A stretch of DNA of 49,117 nucleotides from Psychroflexus sp. (GCA_030457805.1 JAKDUG010000003.1:1-49117), one strand, 5' to 3'; positions 17,091 through 26,184 are shown, numbered from the stretch's first letter. Made by a program: numbers and translations. The notes: generated by a model not told the origin, from the letters alone.

Positions 17091-17171
17091 CTTGTGACGG
17101 TTAGCTCTGTTTCTCTTTTTTCTTTTGTGAGTCGCTACCTTATGTCTCTTTCTTTTTTTACCACTTGGCAT
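17082..17171 (-). CDS. 29-residue, highly basic small protein
   Basis: An ATG frame of 29 codons reads MPSGKKRKRHKVATHKRKKR followed by a similar basic tail. About two thirds of the residues are K, R or H, and there are no acidic residues. I recall near-identical small proteins between HU and RNase G genes in many Bacteroidota, but cannot verify this here. Charge and size suggest a ribosome- or nucleic-acid-associated protein; it does not look like the Thx sequence, and a link to the Bacteroidota ribosomal protein bL38 is only a guess. It starts 26 nt after the HU stop codon. Confidence 0.8.
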   Translation of the reverse strand: MPSGKKRKRHKVATHKRKKRNRANRHKKK

Positions 17172-17197
17172 AAGCTGTATTTTTTATTGATTAATAT

Positions 17198-17488
17198 TTA
17201 TTTTACTTCAACTTTTGTTTTAACACCTTCTATGAAAACCTTTGCAGGTTTAAAAGCAGGGATGTTGTGTGCAGGTATTTTAATCGTTGTGTTCTTAGAA
17301 ATGTTACGACCAGTTTTCTCCGCTCTTTTCTTTACAACAAAACTTCCGAAACCTCTCAAGTATACATTGTCTCCGTTCTCTAAAGAATCCTTTACTTCAG
17401 CCATAAAAGTTTCAACAGTAGCCTGTACTTCAGCTTTCTCTAAGCCTAACTTATCTGAAATATTAGCTACAATATCTGCTTTTGTCAT
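17198..17488 (-). CDS. HU family DNA-binding protein
   Basis: This nucleoid protein of 96 residues has the standard HU/IHF layout. An N-terminal helical dimerisation part (MTKADIVANISDKLGL) is followed by GFGSF (about 47-51) and a beta-arm that reads GRNISKNTTIKIPAHNIPAF, with the intercalating-proline region preserved. It lies upstream of the 29-residue basic gene, probably in the same transcript. A TATATTTG promoter is 39 nt upstream of the start codon. Confidence 0.95.
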   Translation of the reverse strand: MTKADIVANISDKLGLEKAEVQATVETFMAEVKDSLENGDNVYLRGFGSFVVKKRAEKTGRNISKNTTIKIPAHNIPAFKPAKVFIEGVKTKVEVK

Positions 17489-17527
17489 AGTTCAAATATT
17501 TAAAAGTGTGTATTAAATTTAAGTTTG

Positions 17528-17535
17528 CAAATATA
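17528..17535 (-). promoter_or_regulatory. HU promoter -7 element (TATATTTG)
   Basis: Read on the minus strand, TATATTTG followed by C is the textbook Bacteroidota -7 sequence. It is 39 nt upstream of the HU start codon. Confidence 0.65.
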
Positions 17536-17591
17536 CAGAATAAAATAACAATAAATAAATACAAAACGCTAAATAGTAGCTGTATAAGCCA

Positions 17592-17599
17592 TATTTTTG
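17592..17599 (+). promoter_or_regulatory. mutY promoter -7 element (TATTTTTG)
   Basis: TATTTTTG matches TAnnTTTG and ends 15 nt before the mutY GTG start codon, giving a short leader. It is divergent from the HU promoter. Confidence 0.55.
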
Positions 17600-17614
17600 T
17601 TCTAAAAAAAAATC

Positions 17615-18670
17615 GTGCACTTTTCTGAAGCTCTCATCAACTGGTATTTCACGCATAAACGGGACCTCCCATGGCGTCAAACAAATTCTGCTTACCACAT
17701 CTGGTTGTCTGAAATTATGCTCCAGCAAACACAGGTTATTAAGGTCTTAGATTATTACAGTATTTTTCTTGATAAATATCCGTCAATACATGATTTGGCG
17801 CAAGCAGATGAAGATGAAGTCCTAAAGCTATGGCAGGGTTTGGGCTATTATTCAAGAGCGCGAAACTTGCATGCCTCTGCAAAGGTGATCAGTGATAATC
17901 AAGGCGTTTTTCCGCAGAATTATGAGGCTCTAAAAAAACTCAAAGGCGTTGGCGATTATACAGCAGCTGCAATTGCTTCTTTTGCTTTTGGGGAAGCTAA
18001 AGCTGTTGTCGATGGAAATGTTTACCGTGTTTTATCTCGCTTTTTAGGAATAGATCTCCCTATAAATTCCACAGAAGGCGCGAAACTTTTCAAGGAAAAA
18101 GCAGAAGAACTGCTCGATAAAAGTCGACCAGCCGATCACAACCAAGCGATAATGGAGTTCGGGGCACTACTTTGTCGACCGAAAAACCCTGATTGTACAC
18201 AGTGTCCTTTACAAAAAGATTGCGTGGCTTTTCAGCAAAATAAAATCAGCCAATTGCCTGTCAAGCTGAAAAAAGTAAAAGTTAGAAAACGCTATCTCAA
18301 TTATTTGATTTTGGAAGATGCTAGTGAGCGCTTGCTTATCCAAAAAAGAACGCAAAAAGATATTTGGCAGAATATGTTTGAATTTCCACTTTCTGAAACT
18401 CAAAATAACACAAATGAAATGACAACTGATGCTTTTGGATTATCTTTGCCTACACAAAATTTAACGCGCTTAACTGAAAAGCCAATCAAGCATCAATTGA
18501 CACACCAAAGCTTGTATACAGATTTTTGGAAGCTGAACTTGACTCAGAATTTTGAAAGCTATCCAGAACTTGTGGAAGGCTATACAGTTGTGACACAAAA
18601 TGAACTTCTGAATTATGCTGTTCCCGTTTTGATCGCAAATTTTATTCAAACACACTTTTTTAAGAGATAA
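17615..18670 (+). CDS. mutY: A/G-specific adenine DNA glycosylase MutY
   Basis: MutY removes adenine mispaired with 8-oxoguanine. The catalytic acid is E33 in LSEIMLQQTQV, the helix-hairpin-helix reads LKGVGDYTAAAI (109-120), and D133 follows in VVDGNVYRV. The [4Fe-4S] cysteines are C187, C194, C197 and C203 (CX6CX2CX5C). A C-terminal NUDIX-like domain (about 225-351) recognises 8-oxoG. The start is GTG at 17615; no in-frame ATG exists upstream before a stop codon. It heads the mutY-ssb-gldE-gldD series. Confidence 0.95.
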   Translation: MHFSEALINWYFTHKRDLPWRQTNSAYHIWLSEIMLQQTQVIKVLDYYSIFLDKYPSIHDLAQADEDEVLKLWQGLGYYSRARNLHASAKVISDNQGVFPQNYEALKKLKGVGDYTAAAIASFAFGEAKAVVDGNVYRVLSRFLGIDLPINSTEGAKLFKEKAEELLDKSRPADHNQAIMEFGALLCRPKNPDCTQCPLQKDCVAFQQNKISQLPVKLKKVKVRKRYLNYLILEDASERLLIQKRTQKDIWQNMFEFPLSETQNNTNEMTTDAFGLSLPTQNLTRLTEKPIKHQLTHQSLYTDFWKLNLTQNFESYPELVEGYTVVTQNELLNYAVPVLIANFIQTHFFKR

Positions 18671-18706
18671 ATCTTTTTTCTTACATTTACATTTAAAACT
18701 AAACTT

Positions 18707-19177
18707 ATGGCTGGTACACTTAATAAAGTCATGCTAATTGGGCATACAGGAGACGACGTGAAGATGCATTATTTTGAAGGTGGCAATTCTATTGGGCGTT
18801 TTCCAGTAGCCACCAATGAAGAATATGTCAACAAAGCAACAAATGAGCGTGTCAGCAATACGGAATGGCATAATGTTGTTGTGCGTAATAAAGCTGCTGA
18901 AATATGTGAGAAATACCTTAAAAAGGGCGATAAGGTTTATATTGAAGGTCGTATCAAGACTAGAAAATGGCAAGATGATAAAGGGATGGATCGCTATTTA
19001 ACAGAGGTGCATTGTTCTGAATTTACATTTTTAACACCTAAAGGCGAAAGTGGTTCTGGCCCTCAGCCTGAATCAAATCCGAGTGCAAAACAAGCGCCAA
19101 AATCAACAGATCAGAAGTCGACATCTCAACCTGAAAAAGAGGCAGAGGTTGAAGATAATGATGATCTGCCCTTTTAA
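18707..19177 (+). CDS. ssb: Single-stranded DNA-binding protein
   Basis: The N-terminal OB fold (about 1-110) begins MAGTLNKVMLIGHTGDDVK, as in bacterial SSB. A flexible Q/S/P/K-rich linker follows, and the protein ends in the acidic tip DDLPF, the peptide that recruits repair and replication proteins. The length of 156 residues is typical. It follows mutY after 36 nt and precedes gldE, a gene order common in flavobacteria. Confidence 0.96.
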   Translation: MAGTLNKVMLIGHTGDDVKMHYFEGGNSIGRFPVATNEEYVNKATNERVSNTEWHNVVVRNKAAEICEKYLKKGDKVYIEGRIKTRKWQDDKGMDRYLTEVHCSEFTFLTPKGESGSGPQPESNPSAKQAPKSTDQKSTSQPEKEAEVEDNDDLPF

Positions 19178-19199
19178 TTAAACTAAAACCACAAAAGAT

Positions 19200-20519
19200 T
19201 TGGAACCTGACCCCTCGCGTTTATTCTTAACTTTAGCCCTCGATACAGGTGATATCTTTCAGCTTGTCCTTTTTTTTGTACTCTTAATTTGTTCAGCTCT
19301 GGTTTCGGGATCAGAAGTGGCTTTGTTTTCCTTAAAGCCAACTGATTTTGACTATGAAGATATCACGCCCAAAGATCAAATATTGATCAACTTGATTGAT
19401 CGACCCAAAAAACTACTGGCGACAATCCTTATTGCAAACAACTTTATCAATATCGCGACTGTTTTGCTTTACAGCTCTTTCAGTGGGAAATTATTGCAAA
19501 GCACTAATATCTATTGGCTTGGTATCAGTCTAAAGTTGATTATTGATATTGGTATTGTCACGTTTTTTATTTTGCTTTTTGGAGAGATATTACCCAAAGT
19601 TTACGCCAATCGAAACAGTGTTGAGTTTGCTCAATTTATGGCGTATCCACTGGCTGTTTTAGATAAAATATTCACTCCGCTGAGTATGCCAATGCGAGCC
19701 GTTACTGTGAGTATTCATCGGCGTTTTGGTAAGCAAAAATCAAATTTAAGTGTGGATCAACTCTCGCAAGCTTTAGAGTTGACAAATGAGGAGGAAACAA
19801 CTTTGGATGAAAAAAAGATCTTGCAAGGCATCGTTTCTTTCGGAAATACAGATGCCAAACAAGTGATGAAACCGCGTTTAGATGTTTTTGCATTGAGTAC
19901 AGACACAAGTTTTCTAACTGTGCTGGATCAAGTTGTAGAACATGGCTATTCTCGAATTCCTATTTATAAGGATGATGTTGATAATATTATTGGCATTCTA
20001 TACGTCAAAGATTTATTGCCTTATCGTGACGAAAAGGATTTTGAATGGCAAAGCATCATTCGCGAGCCTTATTTTGTTCCAGAAAATAAAAAACTGGATG
20101 ATTTACTCAATGATTTTAAATCGCAAAAGAATCACTTAGCTATCGTTGTCGATGAGTATGGAGGAACCAGCGGTTTGATTTCTCTTGAGGATATTATTGA
20201 AGAGATTGTGGGGGATATTAGTGATGAATTTGATGATGATGATTTGATTTTTTCTAAAATTGACAATGATACATTCGTATTTGAAGGGAAAACTTCATTG
20301 AAGGATTTCTACCGTATCTTTGATTTCGATGACAATACACAAGCTGAATTTGAATCAGAAAAAGGCGAATCAGAAACTTTAGCAGGCTTTGTACTTGAGA
20401 TTTCTAAAAGTTTACCAAAGAAAAATCAAACAATTCACTTCTTACATTTTACCTTTACAATTGAAGTTGTTGATAACCGACGTATTAAGCAAATAAAAGT
20501 AACGCGAAATGAATCTTAA
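19200..20519 (+). CDS. gldE: Gliding motility-associated protein GldE (CBS/CorC-type membrane protein)
   Basis: The layout is a DUF21 transmembrane region with several helices (about 17-170), a CBS pair (about 205-325) and a CorC_HlyC C-terminal domain (about 345-430). GldE is a flavobacterial member of the CorC/HlyC group whose role partly overlaps with GldD function in gliding. The start is TTG at 19200: the frame gives MEPDPS, which resembles other GldE N-termini, and the next Met is deep in the membrane region. Its 3' end overlaps gldD by 11 nt. Confidence 0.87.
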   Translation: MEPDPSRLFLTLALDTGDIFQLVLFFVLLICSALVSGSEVALFSLKPTDFDYEDITPKDQILINLIDRPKKLLATILIANNFINIATVLLYSSFSGKLLQSTNIYWLGISLKLIIDIGIVTFFILLFGEILPKVYANRNSVEFAQFMAYPLAVLDKIFTPLSMPMRAVTVSIHRRFGKQKSNLSVDQLSQALELTNEEETTLDEKKILQGIVSFGNTDAKQVMKPRLDVFALSTDTSFLTVLDQVVEHGYSRIPIYKDDVDNIIGILYVKDLLPYRDEKDFEWQSIIREPYFVPENKKLDDLLNDFKSQKNHLAIVVDEYGGTSGLISLEDIIEEIVGDISDEFDDDDLIFSKIDNDTFVFEGKTSLKDFYRIFDFDDNTQAEFESEKGESETLAGFVLEISKSLPKKNQTIHFLHFTFTIEVVDNRRIKQIKVTRNES

Positions 20520-21084
20520 AGACGCATCCCTGATCTTTGTACTGATCGCTCTCATCTCTTTATCGAGTTGTCAATCCGATGTACAGCCAAAGGCCAAGGC
20601 ATTTCTTGATTTGAATTATCCTGAACATCGTTATAAACAGCTCAATACGAATTGCGCTTTTAAGTTTGATGTCAATGAATTGGTCAATATTGATCAGTCT
20701 AAGAATTATGAGCAATGTTCTTTTAATATTGTTTATCCACAAATGCACGCCACTATTTTCTTCTCTTATAAAAAAGTGAATAACAACTTGGAGGCGCTGC
20801 TGACTGATGCACAAAAATTACCACTTAAGCATACAATTAAGGCAGATGCGATTGAAGTTGATGTCTATACAAACGACGAGAACCGAACTTATGGGAATTT
20901 CTATGAAGTTGAAGGTGATGCCGCTTCTCAAGCTCAGTTTTACTTGACAGATAGTGTCAATCATTTTGTAACCGCTTCGATTTATTTTAAAACACAACCG
21001 AATTACGATTCCATTTTACCAGCTGCTGCCTATATCAAGAAGGATTTAAGGAAAATGGTTGAGAGCTTGAGATGGACTAAATAG
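20509..21084 (+). CDS. gldD: Gliding motility lipoprotein GldD
   Basis: GldD is an essential gliding lipoprotein in Flavobacterium johnsoniae. The N-terminus is a lipoprotein signal peptide ending LSSC, so C21 would be lipidated, followed by a soluble periplasmic domain of about 170 residues that starts with the family-typical PKAKAFLDLNYPEHRY. It overlaps gldE by 11 nt, so the two are translated together. The length of 191 residues matches the family. Confidence 0.9.
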   Translation: MNLKDASLIFVLIALISLSSCQSDVQPKAKAFLDLNYPEHRYKQLNTNCAFKFDVNELVNIDQSKNYEQCSFNIVYPQMHATIFFSYKKVNNNLEALLTDAQKLPLKHTIKADAIEVDVYTNDENRTYGNFYEVEGDAASQAQFYLTDSVNHFVTASIYFKTQPNYDSILPAAAYIKKDLRKMVESLRWTK

Positions 21085-21156
21085 TGAGCTTAATTTCATT
21101 TGTATTTCCTAAGGTTAATCGAATAATAAAACTGATTTTTGCGCCAAAAATTTAGC

Positions 21157-22044
21157 GTGCCAAATCAGTATTTTAAATGGATTTCACTTATCAGCTTGGC
21201 CCTATTATGGGGAAGCTCATTTATTTTAATCAAAAAATCTCTTATCGGGTTGACCCCTGTTCAGTTGGGCGCTGTTCGCGTGCTGATCACAGGTATAGTC
21301 TTAGGCGCTGTTGGCTTTAAAAAAGTAAAGCATCTCAATCGTAAGCAGTGGTTTTGGGTGGCTTTGTCCGGATTTATAGGGACTTTCTTTCCGAGTATAT
21401 TGTTTGCATATGCCGAAACTGAGATTGATAGTGCAATTGCCTCTATTCTTAACTCTACGGTTCCTTTATTAGCCCTTATTGTTGGGCTTGTGTTTTTTGG
21501 AACTGCTTTTATTCGCCAGCAATTTGTAGGTGTTTTTATCGGTTTAATCGGATCAGTCTTATTGATTTTTGCTGGTGCTTCTCTCAATCCTGATCAAAAT
21601 TATTGGTACGCCATCTTTCCGCTTATTGCCACTTTGATGTATGCTTTTAATGCCAACATCATCAAAGCCTATTTACAGCAAGTTCCTGCATTAGGGATCG
21701 CAACGGGGTCTTTCTTGGCTCTGATTCCTGTGTCTCTTGTTGTCTTATTTTCAACCGACTTCTTTACAGTATCAAATTTGAGTTCACCAGAAACGCATAC
21801 AGCACTCTTCTACGTGACAATCCTCGCTGTTTTAGGAACAGCTTTAGCCAAGATAATTTTTAACCGTTTGATACAAGTTTCAGATCCTGTTTCTTCAGCA
21901 TCTGTGACTTATTTAATTCCCATAGTCGCTTTGTTCTGGGGTTTTGTGGATGGTGAGCAATTTAATGTAATGCAATTTGGTGCTGGTTTAATTATTCTTT
22001 TAGGTGTTTATTTAGCGAACAAAAAGAAAGGTTTTAAAAAATAA
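21157..22044 (+). CDS. EamA/DMT superfamily transporter
   Basis: This inner-membrane permease has about ten predicted helices arranged as two EamA repeats (roughly 10-135 and 150-290). The first repeat has the typical LLWGSSFILIKKSL near its start. Substrates of such drug/metabolite transporters vary widely and cannot be inferred. No ATG is available: I use GTG at 21157 (295 residues); a TTG at 21139 would add six residues but overlaps a likely promoter (GATTTTTG). A strong terminator follows. Confidence 0.85.
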   Translation: MPNQYFKWISLISLALLWGSSFILIKKSLIGLTPVQLGAVRVLITGIVLGAVGFKKVKHLNRKQWFWVALSGFIGTFFPSILFAYAETEIDSAIASILNSTVPLLALIVGLVFFGTAFIRQQFVGVFIGLIGSVLLIFAGASLNPDQNYWYAIFPLIATLMYAFNANIIKAYLQQVPALGIATGSFLALIPVSLVVLFSTDFFTVSNLSSPETHTALFYVTILAVLGTALAKIIFNRLIQVSDPVSSASVTYLIPIVALFWGFVDGEQFNVMQFGAGLIILLGVYLANKKKGFKK

Positions 22045-22070
22045 TTGTAAAATTTATTTTCTCTCCATAA

Positions 22071-22100
22071 AAAAAGCCGTTTCGGATGAAACGGCTTTTT
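22071..22100. terminator. Bidirectional terminator between the EamA gene and the M16 genes
   Basis: AAAAAGCCGTTT (22071-22082) and AAACGGCTTTTT (22089-22100) form a perfect 12-bp stem with a 6-nt loop, A-rich on one side and T-rich on the other. It serves both convergent genes. Confidence 0.93.
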
Positions 22101-22129
22101 GACTACGATGAATATAGCATTGAAAAGAT

Positions 22130-24193
22130 TTATTCGAAATCTTTATCACTCACATTTTCATTAATTTTAATATCAGTCAAGTTAACTTCAATTGTTGTCG
22201 GTCCGATTTTCTGGATAAGTTTATGCGGAATTTTAACACCTTTCACTTCCTTGTAATCATTGTACTCAACAGTTGTTGTCATTGTTTGTCCTTGTTGTTC
22301 CATTGTTGTTTCTGTTTGAAGTTTCAAGCCAGACGCAACACTGTAGAATTCCTTTGTTGTTTCATTGATTCTAACAGCATAAGCATCCTCACCATCTAGG
22401 TCTTCAATGCCCATAAGTTCTACATCTTTAGGAACAGTTAATTCAGGAATAGCCGCTGCTGTTTTTTGAGCTGTTGCATTCTGCTCATCATTATATTCAT
22501 TACGTTGACCACGTGCTTCTTGATATCCTTTTTCACCATCAAAAACCATCTTTTGGAAAGGGTTTCCTCCCATTAAGATTTCTGTACTCGATTTGCCAGT
22601 GTTGGTTTTCTTTTCGATGAATTTTAACTCCATTCCATTTACAGAAGCATCACCTGCTGTGTAAAGCGTCTTAATGTTCTCAGCCTTTGATTGTCCACCA
22701 ATTGCCTTCAGGTAGTCTGTATAAACACTTCCAACATCAACACCTTCAGGAATAGGTTTGCTGAATTGTGGTTTCTCTACTTTATTAGCTTTTTTGTCAT
22801 AATATAAAACAGGCACGCGTTTTCCTTCATAAGTGACTTTTTCTAAGTTTTCAGCAACTTCAGACCCTTTTCCGACGATGACGATTCTTAGATTATTCAC
22901 TTTAAAGTAAGTATTTGCAACACGTTTAATGTCAGCAATACTCACAGCATTAATTTTTTCTAAATATGTTTTGTAAAAATCTTCAGGAAGATCTTTCATT
23001 TTGATATTTAGGGCATAGTTAGCAACTGTAGAAGGATCTTCTAATTGCGTCACAAAATTACCTGCAAATTTCTTCTTGATGTCCTCAAGTTTATCTTTAT
23101 CAACATCTTCTGTTCTGATGCGCTTGATTTCTTTTAAAAACTCAACAACAGCACTATCAGTCACAGCGTTTCTAACTCCTGCTGAAGCGACGAAACGCGA
23201 AGCATATCTGCTTGCTCCAACACCAGAGCGGGCGCCGTAAGTGTAGCCTTTATCCTCTCTTAAATTCATGTTGAGGTAACTCCCGAAGCTTCCACCCAAA
23301 ATTTGGTTTGCAACAATTAATGGGAAGTAATCTTCATCACTCATTTTTAAGTCCACATTGTTTTCAACGATAATTTGGCTCTGAACCGCATTTTTCATGT
23401 CCACAAAGTTCATTTGTGTGTACTGTGCATCCTTAGTTTTAGGGATGCTTTGGTTTGGTGGTACTGATTCTTTCCAGTTGTTAAAGTACTTTTTAACTAG
23501 TTTCTTAGCTTCCTTTTTAGAAATATCACCCACGATAACCATGTATGCATTTTTAGGTGCAAAATAATTGCTATACATATGTTTGACATCTTGTAAAGTG
23601 ATATTCTCTACACTTTCAGGAGTCGTGAATTGTCCGTAAGGATGATTTTTGCCATAAACTAAAGCAGAACCAACACGGCTTGCTATAGACTGAACGCTTT
23701 TCTCATTACTTTTAAGCCCTTCAATTAACTTTGCTTTTTCAGCGTCAAATTCTTCCTGAGTAAAAACAGGGTTTAAGGCACCATCTGCCATTAATTCCAT
23801 CACACGTGGAAAGAATTTAGATAAAGAACTTGCATAAGCACTTTCTGAGCCAAAGCTCAAGCGTGCGCCTAAAAAGTCAATTTCTTCATTGAATTCATCT
23901 TTAGAGATGTTTTTAGTTCCTGATCCTAATAGGCTAGAAACAAGGCTTGCTGTTCCAGGTTTGTCAGCTGTAAAAGGTTTGTTGTCAATAACTAAACGCG
24001 CTGAAACACGAGGGAGTTTGTGGTTTTCTACAACTAATACTTCAAGCCCATTACTCAAAGAAAAGCGATCTGGCTCTCCGATGTTAATTTCTGGTGCTGG
24101 ACCAGGCTTAGGCATCGTTGATCTATCGATCTGTGCTGTCGCATTCGTTGCGATCAGGCACAATATAAATAGGTTTAAAATTTTAAATTTCAT
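22130..24193 (-). CDS. M16 family peptidase-like subunit without zinc motif, plus C-terminal LolA-like domain
   Basis: After a signal peptide (about 1-20) come two M16 repeats to about residue 470. The first repeat lacks the HxxEH zinc motif; the equivalent region around residues 79-93 reads KPGTASLVSSLLGSG. Such proteins act as the non-catalytic half of an M16 heterodimer, and the partner is the gene 6 nt upstream. The last 200 residues look like the lipoprotein-carrier (LolA-like) fold seen fused to M16 proteins in Bacteroidota; this part is a judgement by eye. The protein is probably periplasmic. A terminator follows. Confidence 0.85.
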   Translation of the reverse strand: MKFKILNLFILCLIATNATAQIDRSTMPKPGPAPEINIGEPDRFSLSNGLEVLVVENHKLPRVSARLVIDNKPFTADKPGTASLVSSLLGSGTKNISKDEFNEEIDFLGARLSFGSESAYASSLSKFFPRVMELMADGALNPVFTQEEFDAEKAKLIEGLKSNEKSVQSIASRVGSALVYGKNHPYGQFTTPESVENITLQDVKHMYSNYFAPKNAYMVIVGDISKKEAKKLVKKYFNNWKESVPPNQSIPKTKDAQYTQMNFVDMKNAVQSQIIVENNVDLKMSDEDYFPLIVANQILGGSFGSYLNMNLREDKGYTYGARSGVGASRYASRFVASAGVRNAVTDSAVVEFLKEIKRIRTEDVDKDKLEDIKKKFAGNFVTQLEDPSTVANYALNIKMKDLPEDFYKTYLEKINAVSIADIKRVANTYFKVNNLRIVIVGKGSEVAENLEKVTYEGKRVPVLYYDKKANKVEKPQFSKPIPEGVDVGSVYTDYLKAIGGQSKAENIKTLYTAGDASVNGMELKFIEKKTNTGKSSTEILMGGNPFQKMVFDGEKGYQEARGQRNEYNDEQNATAQKTAAAIPELTVPKDVELMGIEDLDGEDAYAVRINETTKEFYSVASGLKLQTETTMEQQGQTMTTTVEYNDYKEVKGVKIPHKLIQKIGPTTIEVNLTDIKINENVSDKDFE

Positions 24194-24199
24194 GTCTTT

Positions 24200-25528
24200 T
24201 TATTTTTGTTCTTTATCTGATTCAGGTAAATAATCTAAGTCCAAGCGCATATTGTTTTGCAAGTACTTTTTAGCAACTTTTTGGATCTCTTCACGTGTAA
24301 TACTGTTGTAGATTTCAATTTCTTCATTGATTAAATCTGTGTTACCGTAAAGAACGTTGTAAGTGGCTAATGAAGCTGTAATGTTTTGAATACTTGAGTT
24401 TGAATTGACAAAATTATTTTCAAACTTGTTTTGCAATTTTTCATATTCTCTTTCTGAGATTAATTCAGTTTGCAGTTTGTTCACTTCTTCGTCCATAATA
24501 TCTGAAAGTTTTTCAAGTGATGTGTCACCCATTGGCATAGCGCCCATGATGTACGTGCCGTAGTCTTCCATTGTTCTTGGGAATGCCAAAACTTGCAGAG
24601 CTACTTTTTCATCATCAACCATTCTCTTGTATAGACGTGAGCTTTTTCCATCTGTCAAAATTGAAGAAATCATGCTCATGACATAAGAGTCGCGCTCACT
24701 CATTCCTGGGATTCTGTAAACGTGTGCTTTTAAAGGAATTTGGATATTGCTATCGTATTCTGTTCTGACGATTGGTTCAGTGATTTTATCCTCTTCAATA
24801 TGGACTCTTTTGACTTCAGCTCTTTTTTTGACTGGACCAAAATAATCTTTAATCATTTTTTTGGTTTTATCAGTTTCAAAATTTCCTGCAACAACTAAAG
24901 TTGCATTATTAGGGCCGTAGAACTTATCAAAAAATGCTTTAAACTCTTCGAGTTGTGCAGCATCTAAGTCTTCCATTGATCCAATCACTGAGTTCTTATA
25001 AGGATGTTTGTCAAACAGGTGTTTATTGATTCCTGTTGAATACATGACTTTTCCATAAGGTGCATTGTCAATACGCGAACGCTTCTCTTCCTTCACAACT
25101 TCATTCTGTGTATCAACACCAATTTGGTTGATAATCGGTTGAAGCATACGTTCAGATTCCATCCAAAGTCCAATTTCTAGTGCATTAGAAGGAAATGTTT
25201 CGTAGTAATATGTTCTATCTTGTGTTGTGTTTGCATTATTGCTTCCACCATTTGCAGCAACGATGTTGAACCACTCACCGCGTTCAATATTGTCTGTTCC
25301 TTCAAAAAGGAGGTGTTCGAAAAAGTGTGCAAAACCTGTACGTCCTTTTGATTCATCTTTAGAACCAACATGGTACATCACCCCAACTGTAGCCACAGGA
25401 ACGGTGTTATCTTGATGTAAAATGACATGTAAGCCATTGTCTAAGTCATACTCTGTAAACTCGACTTGCTGAGCCACGATAGGGAGACTCATGCAAAAAA
25501 GCAACAGAAAATTGAATGTTCTTTTCAT
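24200..25528 (-). CDS. M16 family zinc metallopeptidase, catalytic subunit
   Basis: This is a periplasmic peptidase with an N-terminal signal peptide (about 1-19). The zinc motif HFFEH (68-72) supplies H68, E71 and H72, and the third ligand E148 lies in NEVVKEEKR, the expected 76 residues after H72. A second M16 repeat completes the clam shell. The adjacent downstream gene encodes the matching inactive subunit, so the pair likely forms a heterodimer like mitochondrial processing peptidase or the archetypal bacterial pairs. The substrate is unknown. The length of 442 residues is normal. Confidence 0.93.
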   Translation of the reverse strand: MKRTFNFLLLFCMSLPIVAQQVEFTEYDLDNGLHVILHQDNTVPVATVGVMYHVGSKDESKGRTGFAHFFEHLLFEGTDNIERGEWFNIVAANGGSNNANTTQDRTYYYETFPSNALEIGLWMESERMLQPIINQIGVDTQNEVVKEEKRSRIDNAPYGKVMYSTGINKHLFDKHPYKNSVIGSMEDLDAAQLEEFKAFFDKFYGPNNATLVVAGNFETDKTKKMIKDYFGPVKKRAEVKRVHIEEDKITEPIVRTEYDSNIQIPLKAHVYRIPGMSERDSYVMSMISSILTDGKSSRLYKRMVDDEKVALQVLAFPRTMEDYGTYIMGAMPMGDTSLEKLSDIMDEEVNKLQTELISEREYEKLQNKFENNFVNSNSSIQNITASLATYNVLYGNTDLINEEIEIYNSITREEIQKVAKKYLQNNMRLDLDYLPESDKEQK

Positions 25529-25703
25529 TTTTAATTAATTTTAGAAGTAAATTATTAGTTGAATTTTTTTGATTTGTTACAAATATCTGGGTTTAATTTC
25601 AATCTTCCTTTAAAATTGGGTTTTTATTCATAAAACCTGCTCTTAACAATAAATTAAATAGTGTTTTAGTATAAAATTTGTAAATTAACACAAAAATTAT
25701 ATT

Positions 25704-26147
25704 ATGTCTAAATTTGCGCTCCCTCTTCGTTACGGATTTGCCTTAGCGGCATCTTTGATTGCATTTTTTTTGATTCTCAGTCTTTTTGATATCCATACAA
25801 ACCCTATCTATAGTATGTTTAATATGGTCATTACGGCTTTTGCTGTTTATGATGCAATTCGGTCGCGCAAACATGAATTAAAAGATCAGTTTAAATACCA
25901 CAACGGCGTTGCAGCTGGTTTAGCAACAGGTTTTGTTGGGACAATTTTTTTTACAATTTTTATGAGTGTTTATACCTCAGATCTCAACCCTGATTTTCTA
26001 AATGATCTGACAACTCACTTCCTACACCACTCAGAGCTCAATCCAATGATGTTCAGTTTTGTTGTTGCCATTATGGGTTTTGCAACAACCGTTGTGATGA
26101 CACTTACATTTATGCAACTTTTTAAAAAATCTGTCCATAGGAAGTAA
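25704..26147 (+). CDS. DUF4199-like four-helix membrane protein
   Basis: The 147-residue protein has four hydrophobic segments, at about 9-27, 34-50, 69-92 and 116-138, with the short basic motif RSRKHELKDQFKY in the first cytoplasmic loop. It resembles DUF4199 proteins, which are widespread in Bacteroidota and have no assigned function. It is not obviously part of an operon; rplU follows after 67 nt with its own promoter. The family call is moderate and the function is unknown. Confidence 0.72.
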   Translation: MSKFALPLRYGFALAASLIAFFLILSLFDIHTNPIYSMFNMVITAFAVYDAIRSRKHELKDQFKYHNGVAAGLATGFVGTIFFTIFMSVYTSDLNPDFLNDLTTHFLHHSELNPMMFSFVVAIMGFATTVVMTLTFMQLFKKSVHRK

Positions 26148-26155
26148 AAGTGTTT

Positions 26156-26184
26156 TTGTATTTATTTTAAAAGACCTATATTTG
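26156..26184 (+). promoter_or_regulatory. rplU-rpmA promoter
   Basis: TTG (26156-26158), 18 nt, then TATATTTG (26177-26184) is a near-perfect Bacteroidota promoter, 30 nt upstream of the rplU ATG. Confidence 0.75.

Noticed and set aside
17082-17171. Ribosomal protein Thx for the 29-residue gene
   Set aside because: The sequence does not resemble Thx (which begins like MGKGDRRTRRGK); only the high basic content is shared.
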